Positions 1-7,771 of a stretch of 25,224 bases of DNA are shown piece after piece (within the stretch, counting starts at the first letter, position 1; every line of letters starts with the position of its first letter). The position numbers and the translations under genes are program-made. Source of the DNA: CAYZMS01 sp964479625 (lineage in GTDB: Bacteria > Bacteroidota > Bacteroidia > Chitinophagales > Saprospiraceae). The stretch covers positions 1 through 25,224 of the forward strand of contig CAYZMS010000041.1 of assembly GCA_964479625.1 (NCBI GenBank), written 5' to 3'. Below the pieces are notes generated by a model. That model saw only the letters and a list, made by a program, of their open reading frames with translations. It was not told the DNA's origin and made no database searches.

Positions 1-5
1 TTTTT

Positions 6-39
6 CCAGTGGCACTTGTTTTTAATTTTTGTTCACTGG
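6..39. repeat. Imperfectly spaced inverted repeat at left edge
   Basis: CCAGTG at 6-11 and CACTGG at 34-39 are perfect 6-bp complements separated by a T-rich 22-nt spacer. The structure could be the end of an upstream transcript outside the window or have no function. No uninterrupted U-tract directly follows the right arm, so I do not call it a terminator. The rest of 40-141 is AT-rich leader before the first gene; no convincing promoter pair was found in it. Confidence 0.25.
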
Positions 40-141
40 CTTAATTCTCCGTCATTATATATTTAAAAGCACAACCCAGTTGTCTCCTTTGGAACTCTCC
101 TCGATTAGCCCTGTCTATCTTTAACCTAAAACCTCTATTTT

Positions 142-1683
142 ATGCAATTCAAGTTTATCTTGTTGGGCTTGCTATTTTATGGCAGCTTTTCGCTCCTTTC
201 CGCTCAGATCTCCTCTCAACTATTACCGGATCAATTATCCATTAATGATGCGGGAAGCATTAATGTCTTTGCTAATTACGGCTTGGGACAGCTACAGATC
301 TATAATGGGTTTGACTTTACCGAGGCCACCCCAACTACCATTTCAACGGGTAGTGACCTGCTGCGAAGTACACTGGAGGGAGGCGTTATTTCCATTGAAG
401 ATTTTGTTGTCGTTCCGAAAAGCACTATGGAACTTCGGCAAAAAGACCTTCGGTTTATTACGGAAAACCTTCAGGATTTCCCTAATAACTTTTCTTCTAC
501 CTGGGATATCGGCATTACCGATTTAGGCCAGGTCGACGATATGGAACCTGCCGCTTCCAATTTTCGGATCTGGAATACCGAGATCTCAACCGATATTGCT
601 TTTTTAAGGCCTGTTTTTGAGGCACGCCGGGATGGAACGGTAAACTTTTACGGCGGCTTTCTGAATGGGTTTCCGATCGAACAATCCCGTCTGTTCGTAG
701 AAGGCGGAGCTTTTTCTTATGGCATTTACTCCCGAAATTCGAATACCACCGGCTCTTTATCAGAAGGGATCATCGGCGTTGCTGATGGAAGTGGTAGCGG
801 ATGGCGATATGGGGTTGTTGGGTTAGCCTCAGGAGGCATTTCCGGAAATATTGGCATCTACGGCTCCGGTAGCTCCTACGGGGTTTATTCGGTGGGGGAT
901 CTGGCTTATACAGGATCCCTTGTAAAAATTTCGGACCGCCAGTTCAAAACGAATATTGAAGATTTCGAAGCTTTGGAAATGGTCTTGCAACTTCAGCCCA
1001 GACGGTTCGAATATCAAACCGAGAACTTCCCTGAGTTAAATTTCCCCATGGGCAAACAATTTGGCTTTGTCGCCCAGGAGGTCCAGGAGATCCTTCCGGA
1101 ACTGGTAGTAGAAAAGACGCTCGATCGTCCTACCACAAATGCCGATGGAGAGCCAATAGTAGATTCCCTAAGCTTTCTGGCTTTAGAGCCCATTGAAATG
1201 ATCAGCCTGCTGGTCCAGGCCTTTAAGGAACAGCATAGTCAATCAGGACAGCAAATTAATCGGATCAAATCGCTTGAAGCACAAAATGAACAATTGGTAA
1301 ACGAGTTGAATGGGCTGAAAATACGTCATCAGCAGTTGCTTGATCGTCTGGAAGACCTAGAACCTGCAATAGACCAGGTTTTGGGCCAAGTAGAGCAGGC
1401 ACCGCAGCTAGAGCGGGTCACTTCGGCCAGGCTACTGCAAAATAGCCCCAATCCTTTCAGCGAGTCAACCCGTATTCAAATTGAGCTCCCAGAGGGGGTA
1501 CAACAGGCAAGCCTTCGGATTTCCAATCAAAATGGGAACCTTCTTAAAGAAATAATCATAGAGCAAAGGGGCTTGGCCAGTGTCGAATTACAGGCATTTG
1601 CTTTAGCCCCAGGTATTTATTCCTATACTCTTATCGTGGATGGACAAGGGGTAGATACCAGGCAAATGGTGTTGTTGAAGTAA
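142..1683 (+). CDS. Secreted S74 (intramolecular chaperone) protein with T9SS type A sorting domain
   Basis: This 513-residue protein is exported and probably displayed on the cell surface; its passenger function is unknown. Residues 1-21 form a signal peptide (hydrophobic core, likely cleavage after SLLSA). Residues about 200-260 are rich in glycine and aromatic residues with repeated YGV/GIYG-type units, as in trimeric beta-structured tail-spike shafts. A peptidase S74-type chaperone domain starts at SDRQFK: Ser264 and Lys269 have the same five-residue spacing as the Ser-Lys autoproteolytic dyad of phage endosialidases and MYRF, and the domain continues through the typical FGFVAQEVQEILPELV. 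Residues about 352-412 look like a coiled coil. Residues about 429-513 (NSPNPFSEST... to the terminal MVLLK) match the T9SS type A sorting domain. Domain calls are by pattern, not by search. It is convergent with sucB. The ATG at 142 is favoured because it gives a complete signal peptide. Confidence 0.85.
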   Translation: MQFKFILLGLLFYGSFSLLSAQISSQLLPDQLSINDAGSINVFANYGLGQLQIYNGFDFTEATPTTISTGSDLLRSTLEGGVISIEDFVVVPKSTMELRQKDLRFITENLQDFPNNFSSTWDIGITDLGQVDDMEPAASNFRIWNTEISTDIAFLRPVFEARRDGTVNFYGGFLNGFPIEQSRLFVEGGAFSYGIYSRNSNTTGSLSEGIIGVADGSGSGWRYGVVGLASGGISGNIGIYGSGSSYGVYSVGDLAYTGSLVKISDRQFKTNIEDFEALEMVLQLQPRRFEYQTENFPELNFPMGKQFGFVAQEVQEILPELVVEKTLDRPTTNADGEPIVDSLSFLALEPIEMISLLVQAFKEQHSQSGQQINRIKSLEAQNEQLVNELNGLKIRHQQLLDRLEDLEPAIDQVLGQVEQAPQLERVTSARLLQNSPNPFSESTRIQIELPEGVQQASLRISNQNGNLLKEIIIEQRGLASVELQAFALAPGIYSYTLIVDGQGVDTRQMVLLK

Positions 1684-1739
1684 TGAAAAAGGGCATTGGA
1701 AAACGATTGCTTCGCTGTAATTAGGTGGGATGATTTCCG

Positions 1740-1795
1740 TTTTTCTCCTTTCACCGATCGGGGATCAATACCTCTGGAAAGGGAAAGGAGAAAAA
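1740..1795. terminator. 13-bp inverted repeat between convergent genes, possible bidirectional terminator
   Basis: TTTTTCTCCTTTC (1740-1752) is exactly complementary to GAAAGGAGAAAAA (1783-1795), with a 30-nt loop. It lies between the stop of the S74/T9SS gene (1683) and the stop of sucB (1857), which face each other. The arms are T-rich on either strand's outgoing side, as expected for a bidirectional terminator. The loop is long and the stem is not GC-rich, so the role is inferred from position. Confidence 0.45.
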
Positions 1796-1856
1796 GGAAT
1801 TGTTGTTGAAAAGTCCCGAATATCTGTGACGATAGCCTCAAAAAGGGGGCACTGGA

Positions 1857-3146
1857 TTAAAGGTCCAGGAACAACAAGCCTGGGTCTTCGAGCAAGTCTT
1901 TCACCTTAACCAGGAAGGTAACGGAGGTGCTGCCATCAATCACTCGGTGGTCATAAGACATTGCCAAGTACATCATAGGTCGGATCTCCACCTGCCCGTT
2001 TATGACGACCGGGCGTTGTTTTATCCCGTGCATGCCGAGAATAGCCGACTGCGGCTCATTCAAGATGGGCGTACTTAACAGAGAGCCGAATATACCTCCG
2101 TTTGTAATGGTGAAAGTTCCACCGGTCATTTCCTCCAGGCTGAGTTTACCTTCGCGGGCCTTTTTGGCCAGTTCGGCAATCTTGTGTTCGATTTCTGCAA
2201 AGCTAAGGGATTCCACATTGTGAACGGGAGGAACCACCAGGCCGTTGGGAGTAGAAACTGCGATGGAAATATCTACATAGTCCCGATAGATCAACTCATT
2301 TGTCTCCGCATCTATGGAGGAGTTGACATCCGGTATTTCCATCAGTGCCTTTGCACAGGCCTTGGCGAAGATGGACATGAAGCCCAGTTTAATACCGAAT
2401 TTTTCAACAAATTTTTCCTGGTAACGCTTCCGCATTTTCATCACCTCGGTCAGATCCACCTCATTAAAGGTGGTGAGCATGGCCGTTTGGTTTTTAGCGC
2501 TCACCAATCGTTTGGCGATAGTTCGGCGCATGCGCGACATTTTCTCCCGTCGTTCTTCCCGACTGAAAGCTTCTTTCGGGGTAAAACTAACCTTGGGTCC
2601 ACCTGCCGATTCCTTCGCAGGGGCCTCCTTTGCCGCAGGTTGAGAAGATTTATTTTGAACGGCTTTTTGCGCATCCTCTTTTGTGATGCGGCCATCCCGT
2701 CCGCTTCCCTGTACATCAGAAGTGGTTATCCCGCCTTCTTTAAGGATTTTTGCCGCTGCAGGCGAAGGATGGCCATCGGCATAGCTATCTTTGCCGCCGG
2801 CTGCCGCCTTTGCAGCGGAAGATTCTTCTTTTTGCGGAGTTTCTTGTTTGGGTTTTTCTTCTTTGGCTGGAGCTTTTTCCTTTTCTGCGCTTCCATTTTC
2901 ACTGGTGGCACTGGTGTCGATCTTGGCGACGAGGGCGCCGATCTCCAGGTCGTCGCCTTCGGCAGCCACATGCATAATCTTTCCTGCTGCTTCAGCGGGG
3001 AATTCAAGGGTGGCCTTGTCCGATTCGAATTCACAAATGGGTTGATCCAGTTCGACATATTCGCCATCTCCGATCAACCAGGCGGAAAGGGTTACTTCGG
3101 TTACGGATTCCCCGATAGTGGGAACCTTCATTTCTACGATGCTCAT
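1857..3146 (-). CDS. sucB: Dihydrolipoyllysine-residue succinyltransferase (2-oxoglutarate dehydrogenase E2)
   Basis: E2 core enzyme of the 2-oxoglutarate dehydrogenase complex: it transfers the succinyl group from lipoamide to CoA in the TCA cycle, in the cytoplasm. The 429-residue length is typical. An N-terminal lipoyl domain (about 1-77) carries the lipoylation lysine Lys44 in ESDKATLEFP. A charged Lys/Glu/Ala/Pro linker follows (about 80-125), then the peripheral subunit-binding domain (about 127-163, SGRDGRITKEDA). The catalytic acyltransferase domain (about 195-429) ends in DHRVIDG with His400 and Asp404 as the active-site pair. The ESDKATLE form and the C-terminus DPGLLFLDL favour succinyl- over acetyltransferase. 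No E1 (sucA) or E3 gene is next to it in this window. The ATG start immediately precedes the lipoyl domain. odhB is an alternative symbol. Confidence 0.95.
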   Translation of the reverse strand: MSIVEMKVPTIGESVTEVTLSAWLIGDGEYVELDQPICEFESDKATLEFPAEAAGKIMHVAAEGDDLEIGALVAKIDTSATSENGSAEKEKAPAKEEKPKQETPQKEESSAAKAAAGGKDSYADGHPSPAAAKILKEGGITTSDVQGSGRDGRITKEDAQKAVQNKSSQPAAKEAPAKESAGGPKVSFTPKEAFSREERREKMSRMRRTIAKRLVSAKNQTAMLTTFNEVDLTEVMKMRKRYQEKFVEKFGIKLGFMSIFAKACAKALMEIPDVNSSIDAETNELIYRDYVDISIAVSTPNGLVVPPVHNVESLSFAEIEHKIAELAKKAREGKLSLEEMTGGTFTITNGGIFGSLLSTPILNEPQSAILGMHGIKQRPVVINGQVEIRPMMYLAMSYDHRVIDGSTSVTFLVKVKDLLEDPGLLFLDL

Positions 3147-3280
3147 TGAATTTGAGGTAAGGCGCTTTTTAATAAGTTAATTCAAGGAAGGGTAAAGGAA
3201 AAAAGAATTGTGCACATCTCCCTTGATTTATTTTTATTTGACAACATTTTAGGGCCTAATTAGTTGGCTTTGGGTACCGA

Positions 3281-4267
3281 TCATGGCCGATATTCGTATC
3301 CGTAGATCATCGCTTTATCTCCCTTCCCTTCATTGGCAATATAGAGGGTACCATCCTTGGTGAAGGCAATACCTTCGGCTTGTTTGTGCAGTTTGCTTTT
3401 TAACTGTTCGATATGGAGGATCTTTCCACCTGGTTGAAGGACCATCAGCAGGTCTCCCACGGCAGAGGTAATGTACCAGTTCCCGCTAATGGGATGCACG
3501 GCTATTCCGGATGGGGAAAAGCCCAGTTGATCCTCGGAGCCAAAAAACTCCTTCAGCTTATCCAGTTCTTTAACGACGGGGTCGGTCCCTAGAAATTGGT
3601 GAACGTCCTCCAGACTTATACAAAGGGTGGGTTGTTCTCCAATCGTATTATGGATCAGGTCAAAGGCGTAAATTGCTTTTTTCCTTTGAAATTCAGGCCC
3701 ATTACCAGCTTTGGCTTTACAGGCGAGCAAAAGGCAGTTCTTTACCGGATCATAACCCAATCCTTCCAGGTCAAAATCCCTATCCAATGGGGTTTCAAAC
3801 TTTCGAACAAAGGGTTTTTCTTCTTCGAGTTTAGAGATCTCATATAAGTTGCCGTTGCTTTTAAGCACAAAAATGCGATCCCCGAGCCCCTCTACTCCTT
3901 CGTAATCTCCATCTTTCCAGAACTCCACTTCCCGTTCGACCTTACCATTTTCTCGATCGATAAAGAAGAGCTTGCCTTCCTCATCCTGAACAGCAAGCAG
4001 AAAGCGTTCATCCTCAGAAATGCCGAGACCGGAAATTTCTTTTAGCCTATTGGGGAGTTCAAAACGTTCATTAGGTTCATCAAAATGATAAGGTGATGTC
4101 CAGTCTTCAGCATTGAAAAGTTCCATAGAGGTGGTCGTTTCGCAGGCGTTCGGGTTGATCGTTTCCTTTTGTCCGGCCTGGCAACCTAGCAAGAAGTTTA
4201 AAAAGATGGCAATACAGATCATAGTGCTAATTTCCCGGTTTACCCAATGAATTCGAAAATTTTCCAT
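3281..4267 (-). CDS. SdiA-regulated-type beta-propeller lipoprotein
   Basis: A 328-residue predicted lipoprotein of the SdiA-regulated (YjiK-like) family, whose biochemical role is unknown. The N-terminus has basic residues, a hydrophobic stretch and a lipobox LLGC with Cys29 as the lipidation site, so the mature protein should be membrane anchored. The rest contains repeated blade-like units typical of NHL/SdiA-regulated propellers: LKEISGLGISEDE, YEGVEGLGDRIFVL, DLEGLGYDPVKN, FSPSGIAVHPISG and QAEGIAFTKDGTLYIANEG. It lies 57 bp downstream of lgt on the same strand and may be co-transcribed. Lgt is the enzyme that would lipidate it, although Lgt acts on all lipoproteins, so this is not proof of a specific link. 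The family call is by motif pattern and is fairly secure; the function is not. Confidence 0.8.
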   Translation of the reverse strand: MENFRIHWVNREISTMICIAIFLNFLLGCQAGQKETINPNACETTTSMELFNAEDWTSPYHFDEPNERFELPNRLKEISGLGISEDERFLLAVQDEEGKLFFIDRENGKVEREVEFWKDGDYEGVEGLGDRIFVLKSNGNLYEISKLEEEKPFVRKFETPLDRDFDLEGLGYDPVKNCLLLACKAKAGNGPEFQRKKAIYAFDLIHNTIGEQPTLCISLEDVHQFLGTDPVVKELDKLKEFFGSEDQLGFSPSGIAVHPISGNWYITSAVGDLLMVLQPGGKILHIEQLKSKLHKQAEGIAFTKDGTLYIANEGKGDKAMIYGYEYRP

Positions 4268-4324
4268 ATGCAGATCTTCCCTTTAACGAAAGTGATCCTG
4301 GGTATGGTATTTTGGCAAAGGCAC

Positions 4325-5320
4325 CTATGGCTTAACCTTTGATCCCTTCCGGCGCGATCGGTTCCTTTTATCCACTTCCGGATCGATGGGCTGGGGTTCT
4401 ACTAGTTTTGCCGGTCGAAAAATAAAATACAGACCGATTAAAACAAATGGAATACTCAGCAGCTGGCCGGTGCTCAATACATTGCCAAATTCGCTTTCGA
4501 AACCACCCTGACTCACTTTAAAATATTCGAGTACAAACCGGGCTCCAAAAACAAGGGCGAGAAATAACCCGAATAAAAAGCCGGGCTTAAATCGGCGATC
4601 GGTTTTCCAATAGGTGAAAAACAGAACAAGGAATATCAAAACATAACCGATAGCCTCATACAATTGCACGGGGTGCCGTACCGGGATAGCTGAAAGATCA
4701 GGAACACAGGCAGCCATTTCTTCTATACCGGAGGCAGTCCGGCGGTAAAGGCTGTGTCCGGTTTCCAGACAATCGGGGCCTTCGCATCCTTCGCAGGCCG
4801 TCCAGGTATTGCGATCTTCCGTCGACCGTACAAATTTAAATCCCCAGTTTGAATCGGTCGGTTTCCCTACGATCTCAGAGTTCATCAGGTTGCCTAATCG
4901 AATGAAAGCGCCAGCGAGAGCAGTAGGGACGACCACCTTGTCGAGTATCCACAGCATGGAGCGATGCGTTACAAAGCGAGAGTAAAGCCATAGAGCGATA
5001 ATAATTCCAATAGCCCCTCCATGGCTGGCCAGACCACCTTCCCAGATCTTGGGGATCTCTGCAAGGTGTTTGCTGTAATAATCCCAATCGTAAAAAAAAA
5101 CATGCCCCAGCCGTGCACCAAGCACAGCACCCACAACCACGTAAATAAAAGCAGTATCCAACCAGGCCTCGGGAGCTTTTTCCGCTTCAAACATCTTCCG
5201 AACCATAAATAGTCCGACCAAAAATCCGGAGGCAAAAAGCAACCCATACCAGCGTGGGCTTAGCGGCCCTATGGTGAAAATTTCTGGTTGGACGTTCCAA
5301 AAAATATAATTGAATAGCAT
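4325..5320 (-). CDS. lgt: Prolipoprotein diacylglyceryl transferase
   Basis: Inner-membrane enzyme that transfers diacylglycerol from phosphatidylglycerol to the lipobox cysteine of prolipoproteins, the first step of lipoprotein maturation. The 331-residue product has about seven hydrophobic segments. Family motifs are present: GGLASHGGAIG (His100), the Lgt signature around 138-155 (GAFIRLGNLMNSEIVGKPT, with Arg141), HPVQLYEA, and FGARFVLEYFK near the end. A Cys-rich insertion (CEGCEGPDC) lies between the signature and HPVQ, in the periplasmic head region where this family varies in length. I chose the ATG at 5320; an in-frame TTG at 5344 would add eight residues, but the ATG gives the usual short N-terminus. 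It lies 186 bp downstream of ftcD on the same strand. Confidence 0.95.
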   Translation of the reverse strand: MLFNYIFWNVQPEIFTIGPLSPRWYGLLFASGFLVGLFMVRKMFEAEKAPEAWLDTAFIYVVVGAVLGARLGHVFFYDWDYYSKHLAEIPKIWEGGLASHGGAIGIIIALWLYSRFVTHRSMLWILDKVVVPTALAGAFIRLGNLMNSEIVGKPTDSNWGFKFVRSTEDRNTWTACEGCEGPDCLETGHSLYRRTASGIEEMAACVPDLSAIPVRHPVQLYEAIGYVLIFLVLFFTYWKTDRRFKPGFLFGLFLALVFGARFVLEYFKVSQGGFESEFGNVLSTGQLLSIPFVLIGLYFIFRPAKLVEPQPIDPEVDKRNRSRRKGSKVKP

Positions 5321-5506
5321 TAGATGGGATTGAAGGGTAAACAAAGTTTGAAGTCTTACCGGTCCAAATATCCGGACTTTTTACGGGGTCGCGAAATAAA
5401 ATCGGGTTGGAAACCTTGTTTCCATTTTCGAAAACAGCTGTAAGGTAGGCCTTTTCGTCTTGGAAGGGCTATTGTTTTTCCTGCATCGCCCTGCTTCATT
5501 AATTCT

Positions 5507-6520
5507 TTATCCAAAACCAGATGGAATTACCTCCTCCAGGATGCGCTGAGCAGAGTTAAAGGGGCCGAGAGCATTCAGCTCTAAGCCCTCAATAGCGGCC
5601 TCGATCAGCATTTTTTCGTTCTTAGGTTGATTGGGAGAAGCATAGAACGCTCCCGCCTGGAGCATGGATTTTTTCGGAGCAAGTCCGATCAATTCAGCAC
5701 CTCTTACTCCAATACCAAACTCTTTGGCGGTTGCCTTACAGGCTTCGAAGGCTTGATGGAGACCAGTTTCTTCGAAATTGACCAGATTCATGGACACCTG
5801 GGCGCATTCATATGCTTGCATGAACCAGCCGATAGCTTTGAGAGATTTCAAACCGCCCGATATCCTTTCTTTTTCCCCGGCTTCGTTGTGTTCCCAGCCA
5901 CCGGATTCCCGTACCCTACGAGCTATTTTTTGGGCTAATTCGACCTTATCGGTATCGAGATTTACGTTGAAGGCGATTAAAAATGGTCGTGCCCCGATAA
6001 CGATGGCCCCGCTTAGCCGGTTGAAGATAGCCGGGCCGAAGTCTGGAGCCCAAAGCGGGTCTTGCGTTTTAGCCTCCAGGCCTTCATATTCCCCTTTTCT
6101 GATGTTTGCCAGGTTTCGCCGTTCCGGTCGAGTAGCGGAATTTTCGTACAGGAAAACCGGTATTTGCAGTTGATTACCAACTCGTTCTGCCAGATCCCGG
6201 GCCCAGCGAACGGCTTCTTCCATAGTCATACCATCCAGAGGGATGAGCGGGCAGACATCGCAGGCACCAATGCGGGGGTGGGCACCCTGGTGTTTGCGCA
6301 TATCAATTCGCCCAGCCGCAAGCGTGATGCTTCGAAAAGCCGCTTCAATAACCGCTTCCGGAGGACCCGCAAAGGAGAAAACAGTCCTGTTGGCATCCGG
6401 CCCAGGGTCCACATGCAATAAGTGCACTTCCGTTACCGAGCTAATGGCAGCTGCCAGTGCTTCAATAACCGCCGGATCGCGCCCCTCCGAGAAATTAGGT
6501 ACACACTCAAGTAACGGCAT
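5507..6520 (-). CDS. ftcD: Glutamate formimidoyltransferase
   Basis: Transfers the formimino group of N-formimino-L-glutamate, a histidine degradation product, to tetrahydrofolate in the cytoplasm. The 337-residue protein corresponds to the N- and C-subdomains of the transferase half only; the cyclodeaminase half of the fused vertebrate enzyme is absent, as is usual in Bacteroidota. Visible features: LLECVPNFSEGRD at the N-terminus, DPGPDANRTVFSFAG, and KHQGAHPRIGACDVCP, in which His81 corresponds to the catalytic His82 of the mammalian enzyme. The ATG at 6520 sits directly before the conserved N-terminal strand. It is transcribed divergently from lpxK with a 183-bp spacer. No other histidine-utilisation gene is visible in the window. 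Confidence 0.92.
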   Translation of the reverse strand: MPLLECVPNFSEGRDPAVIEALAAAISSVTEVHLLHVDPGPDANRTVFSFAGPPEAVIEAAFRSITLAAGRIDMRKHQGAHPRIGACDVCPLIPLDGMTMEEAVRWARDLAERVGNQLQIPVFLYENSATRPERRNLANIRKGEYEGLEAKTQDPLWAPDFGPAIFNRLSGAIVIGARPFLIAFNVNLDTDKVELAQKIARRVRESGGWEHNEAGEKERISGGLKSLKAIGWFMQAYECAQVSMNLVNFEETGLHQAFEACKATAKEFGIGVRGAELIGLAPKKSMLQAGAFYASPNQPKNEKMLIEAAIEGLELNALGPFNSAQRILEEVIPSGFG

Positions 6521-6691
6521 AAACGAAAGTGGTCCGTGAAATTATCAGCAAAAAATAGCAATTGTTCTGTGGTATGGAAAACTAATAAAAAAAGCGCAAC
6601 CAGTGCTTCCTTTTGATGGAGCAAAGCAGGTAATTGGATGGAACCATCTTTTTTAGCACTGAATCCACCAAACAGAACGCCCGGCTTTTAT

Positions 6692-6699
6692 TAGTTTTG
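6692..6699 (+). promoter_or_regulatory. TANNTTTG (-7 box) match four bases before lpxK
   Basis: TAGTTTTG matches the Bacteroidota -7 consensus TANNTTTG exactly and ends four bases before the lpxK ATG at 6704. If active, transcription would begin at or next to the start codon. No TTG -33 element lies 17-23 nt upstream, so this is a weak candidate. Confidence 0.3.
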
Positions 6700-6703
6700 G
6701 AAA

Positions 6704-7771
6704 ATGATTCGAAATGTAGTGCTACGCATATTACTAGCTCCTGTTTCTCTATTGTACGGTCTTGGTGTAGCCATCCGTAACCTGTTGTATGAGCTGGGGC
6801 TGTTAAAAGGCGTTCAGTTTGACCTCCCCGTCATTGCGGTTGGGAATATTTCTATTGGAGGCTCCGGGAAAACCCCTCATACTGAATACCTGATCCGGCT
6901 TTTAAAAAATTACATCAACCTTGCCGTTTTGAGCAGGGGGTACAAGCGTAAAACAAAGGGATATTTAAAGGTTTACCCCGATATGAAAGTAGAACAGGTA
7001 GGGGATGAACCCTTGCAATGCAAGCGCAAATTCCCTGACATTGCCGTTGGTGTAGCCGAGAGCCGGGCTTTGGGTATTCCCAGTTTGCTGGGTGATTACC
7101 CGCAGGTTCAGACGGTTATTCTGGATGATGCCTTCCAGCATCGGGCCGTCACCCCCGGTTTAAATATCATGCTTACCGAATACGACTACCCTTTCTTTCG
7201 GGATTTTTTATTGCCCTTTGGGCGGTTGCGGGAGTGGCGGTCAGCCTACAAACGTGCCGACCTGATCGTGATCAGTAAATGCCCCCAGCAATTTACCCCT
7301 GAGGGTCGTGCGCATTTTCGAAAGAAAATCAACCTGCAGCCGGAGCAAAAATTATTTTTTTCCTATTACCGCTACGGGGAGCCTTATTATTTATTCAACC
7401 CTTCTTACAAAGGTATTATCGATGAGGATACTTCTGTATTGCTCATTTGTGCGATTGCCCGAACGGATTACCTGCTGAGCTACCTAGAGCAAGAGGCGGG
7501 CGGAGTTGCCCTTATGGATTTTGAAGACCACCATTATTTTACCAAATACGATATGGGGCGTCTCCAAACCAATTTCAAGCGCATTGAATCCGGGCGTAAG
7601 ATGATCATTACTACCGAAAAGGATGCCATACGGATGGAACAGCATCATACCTTTCTGAAGGAAAATGACTTACCTGTTTTCGTTTTACCGATCGAGGTAC
7701 AATTTCACGACGATGATGGGCAGGCCTTCCAGTCGGTGGTACAACAGTTCTTACTGGATTTTAAGGTATGA
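6704..7771 (+). CDS. lpxK: Tetraacyldisaccharide 4'-kinase
   Basis: Phosphorylates the 4' position of the tetraacyldisaccharide-1-phosphate intermediate of lipid A synthesis at the inner face of the inner membrane. The 355-residue protein has an N-terminal hydrophobic membrane-associating segment (about 5-33) and the Walker A motif in VGNISIGGSGKTP (P-loop about residues 52-57, Lys56). Further family motifs are AVLSRGYKRK, VGDEP and the VILDDAFQHR aspartate/histidine region. Its stop overlaps the start of the glycosyltransferase as ATGA at 7768-7771, implying translational coupling. The ATG at 6704 follows a possible -7 promoter box. It is the first gene of a three-gene overlapping cluster. 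Confidence 0.95.
   Translation: MIRNVVLRILLAPVSLLYGLGVAIRNLLYELGLLKGVQFDLPVIAVGNISIGGSGKTPHTEYLIRLLKNYINLAVLSRGYKRKTKGYLKVYPDMKVEQVGDEPLQCKRKFPDIAVGVAESRALGIPSLLGDYPQVQTVILDDAFQHRAVTPGLNIMLTEYDYPFFRDFLLPFGRLREWRSAYKRADLIVISKCPQQFTPEGRAHFRKKINLQPEQKLFFSYYRYGEPYYLFNPSYKGIIDEDTSVLLICAIARTDYLLSYLEQEAGGVALMDFEDHHYFTKYDMGRLQTNFKRIESGRKMIITTEKDAIRMEQHHTFLKENDLPVFVLPIEVQFHDDDGQAFQSVVQQFLLDFKV

Noticed and set aside
88..123. Promoter pair TTTG (88-91) and TATCTTTA (116-123) before the first gene
   Set aside because: The -7 box has a mismatch in its key TTTG and the 24-nt spacing is slightly too long for the known consensus.
2184..3149. Long plus-strand open frame (321 codons) opposite sucB
   Set aside because: It mirrors the low-complexity Lys/Glu/Ala linker and domains of sucB on the other strand; the predicted protein is Phe/Arg/Cys-rich with no recognisable motif.
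5321..5344. TTG start extending Lgt by eight residues
   Set aside because: An ATG at 5320 gives the normal N-terminus; the added residues resemble nothing in the family.
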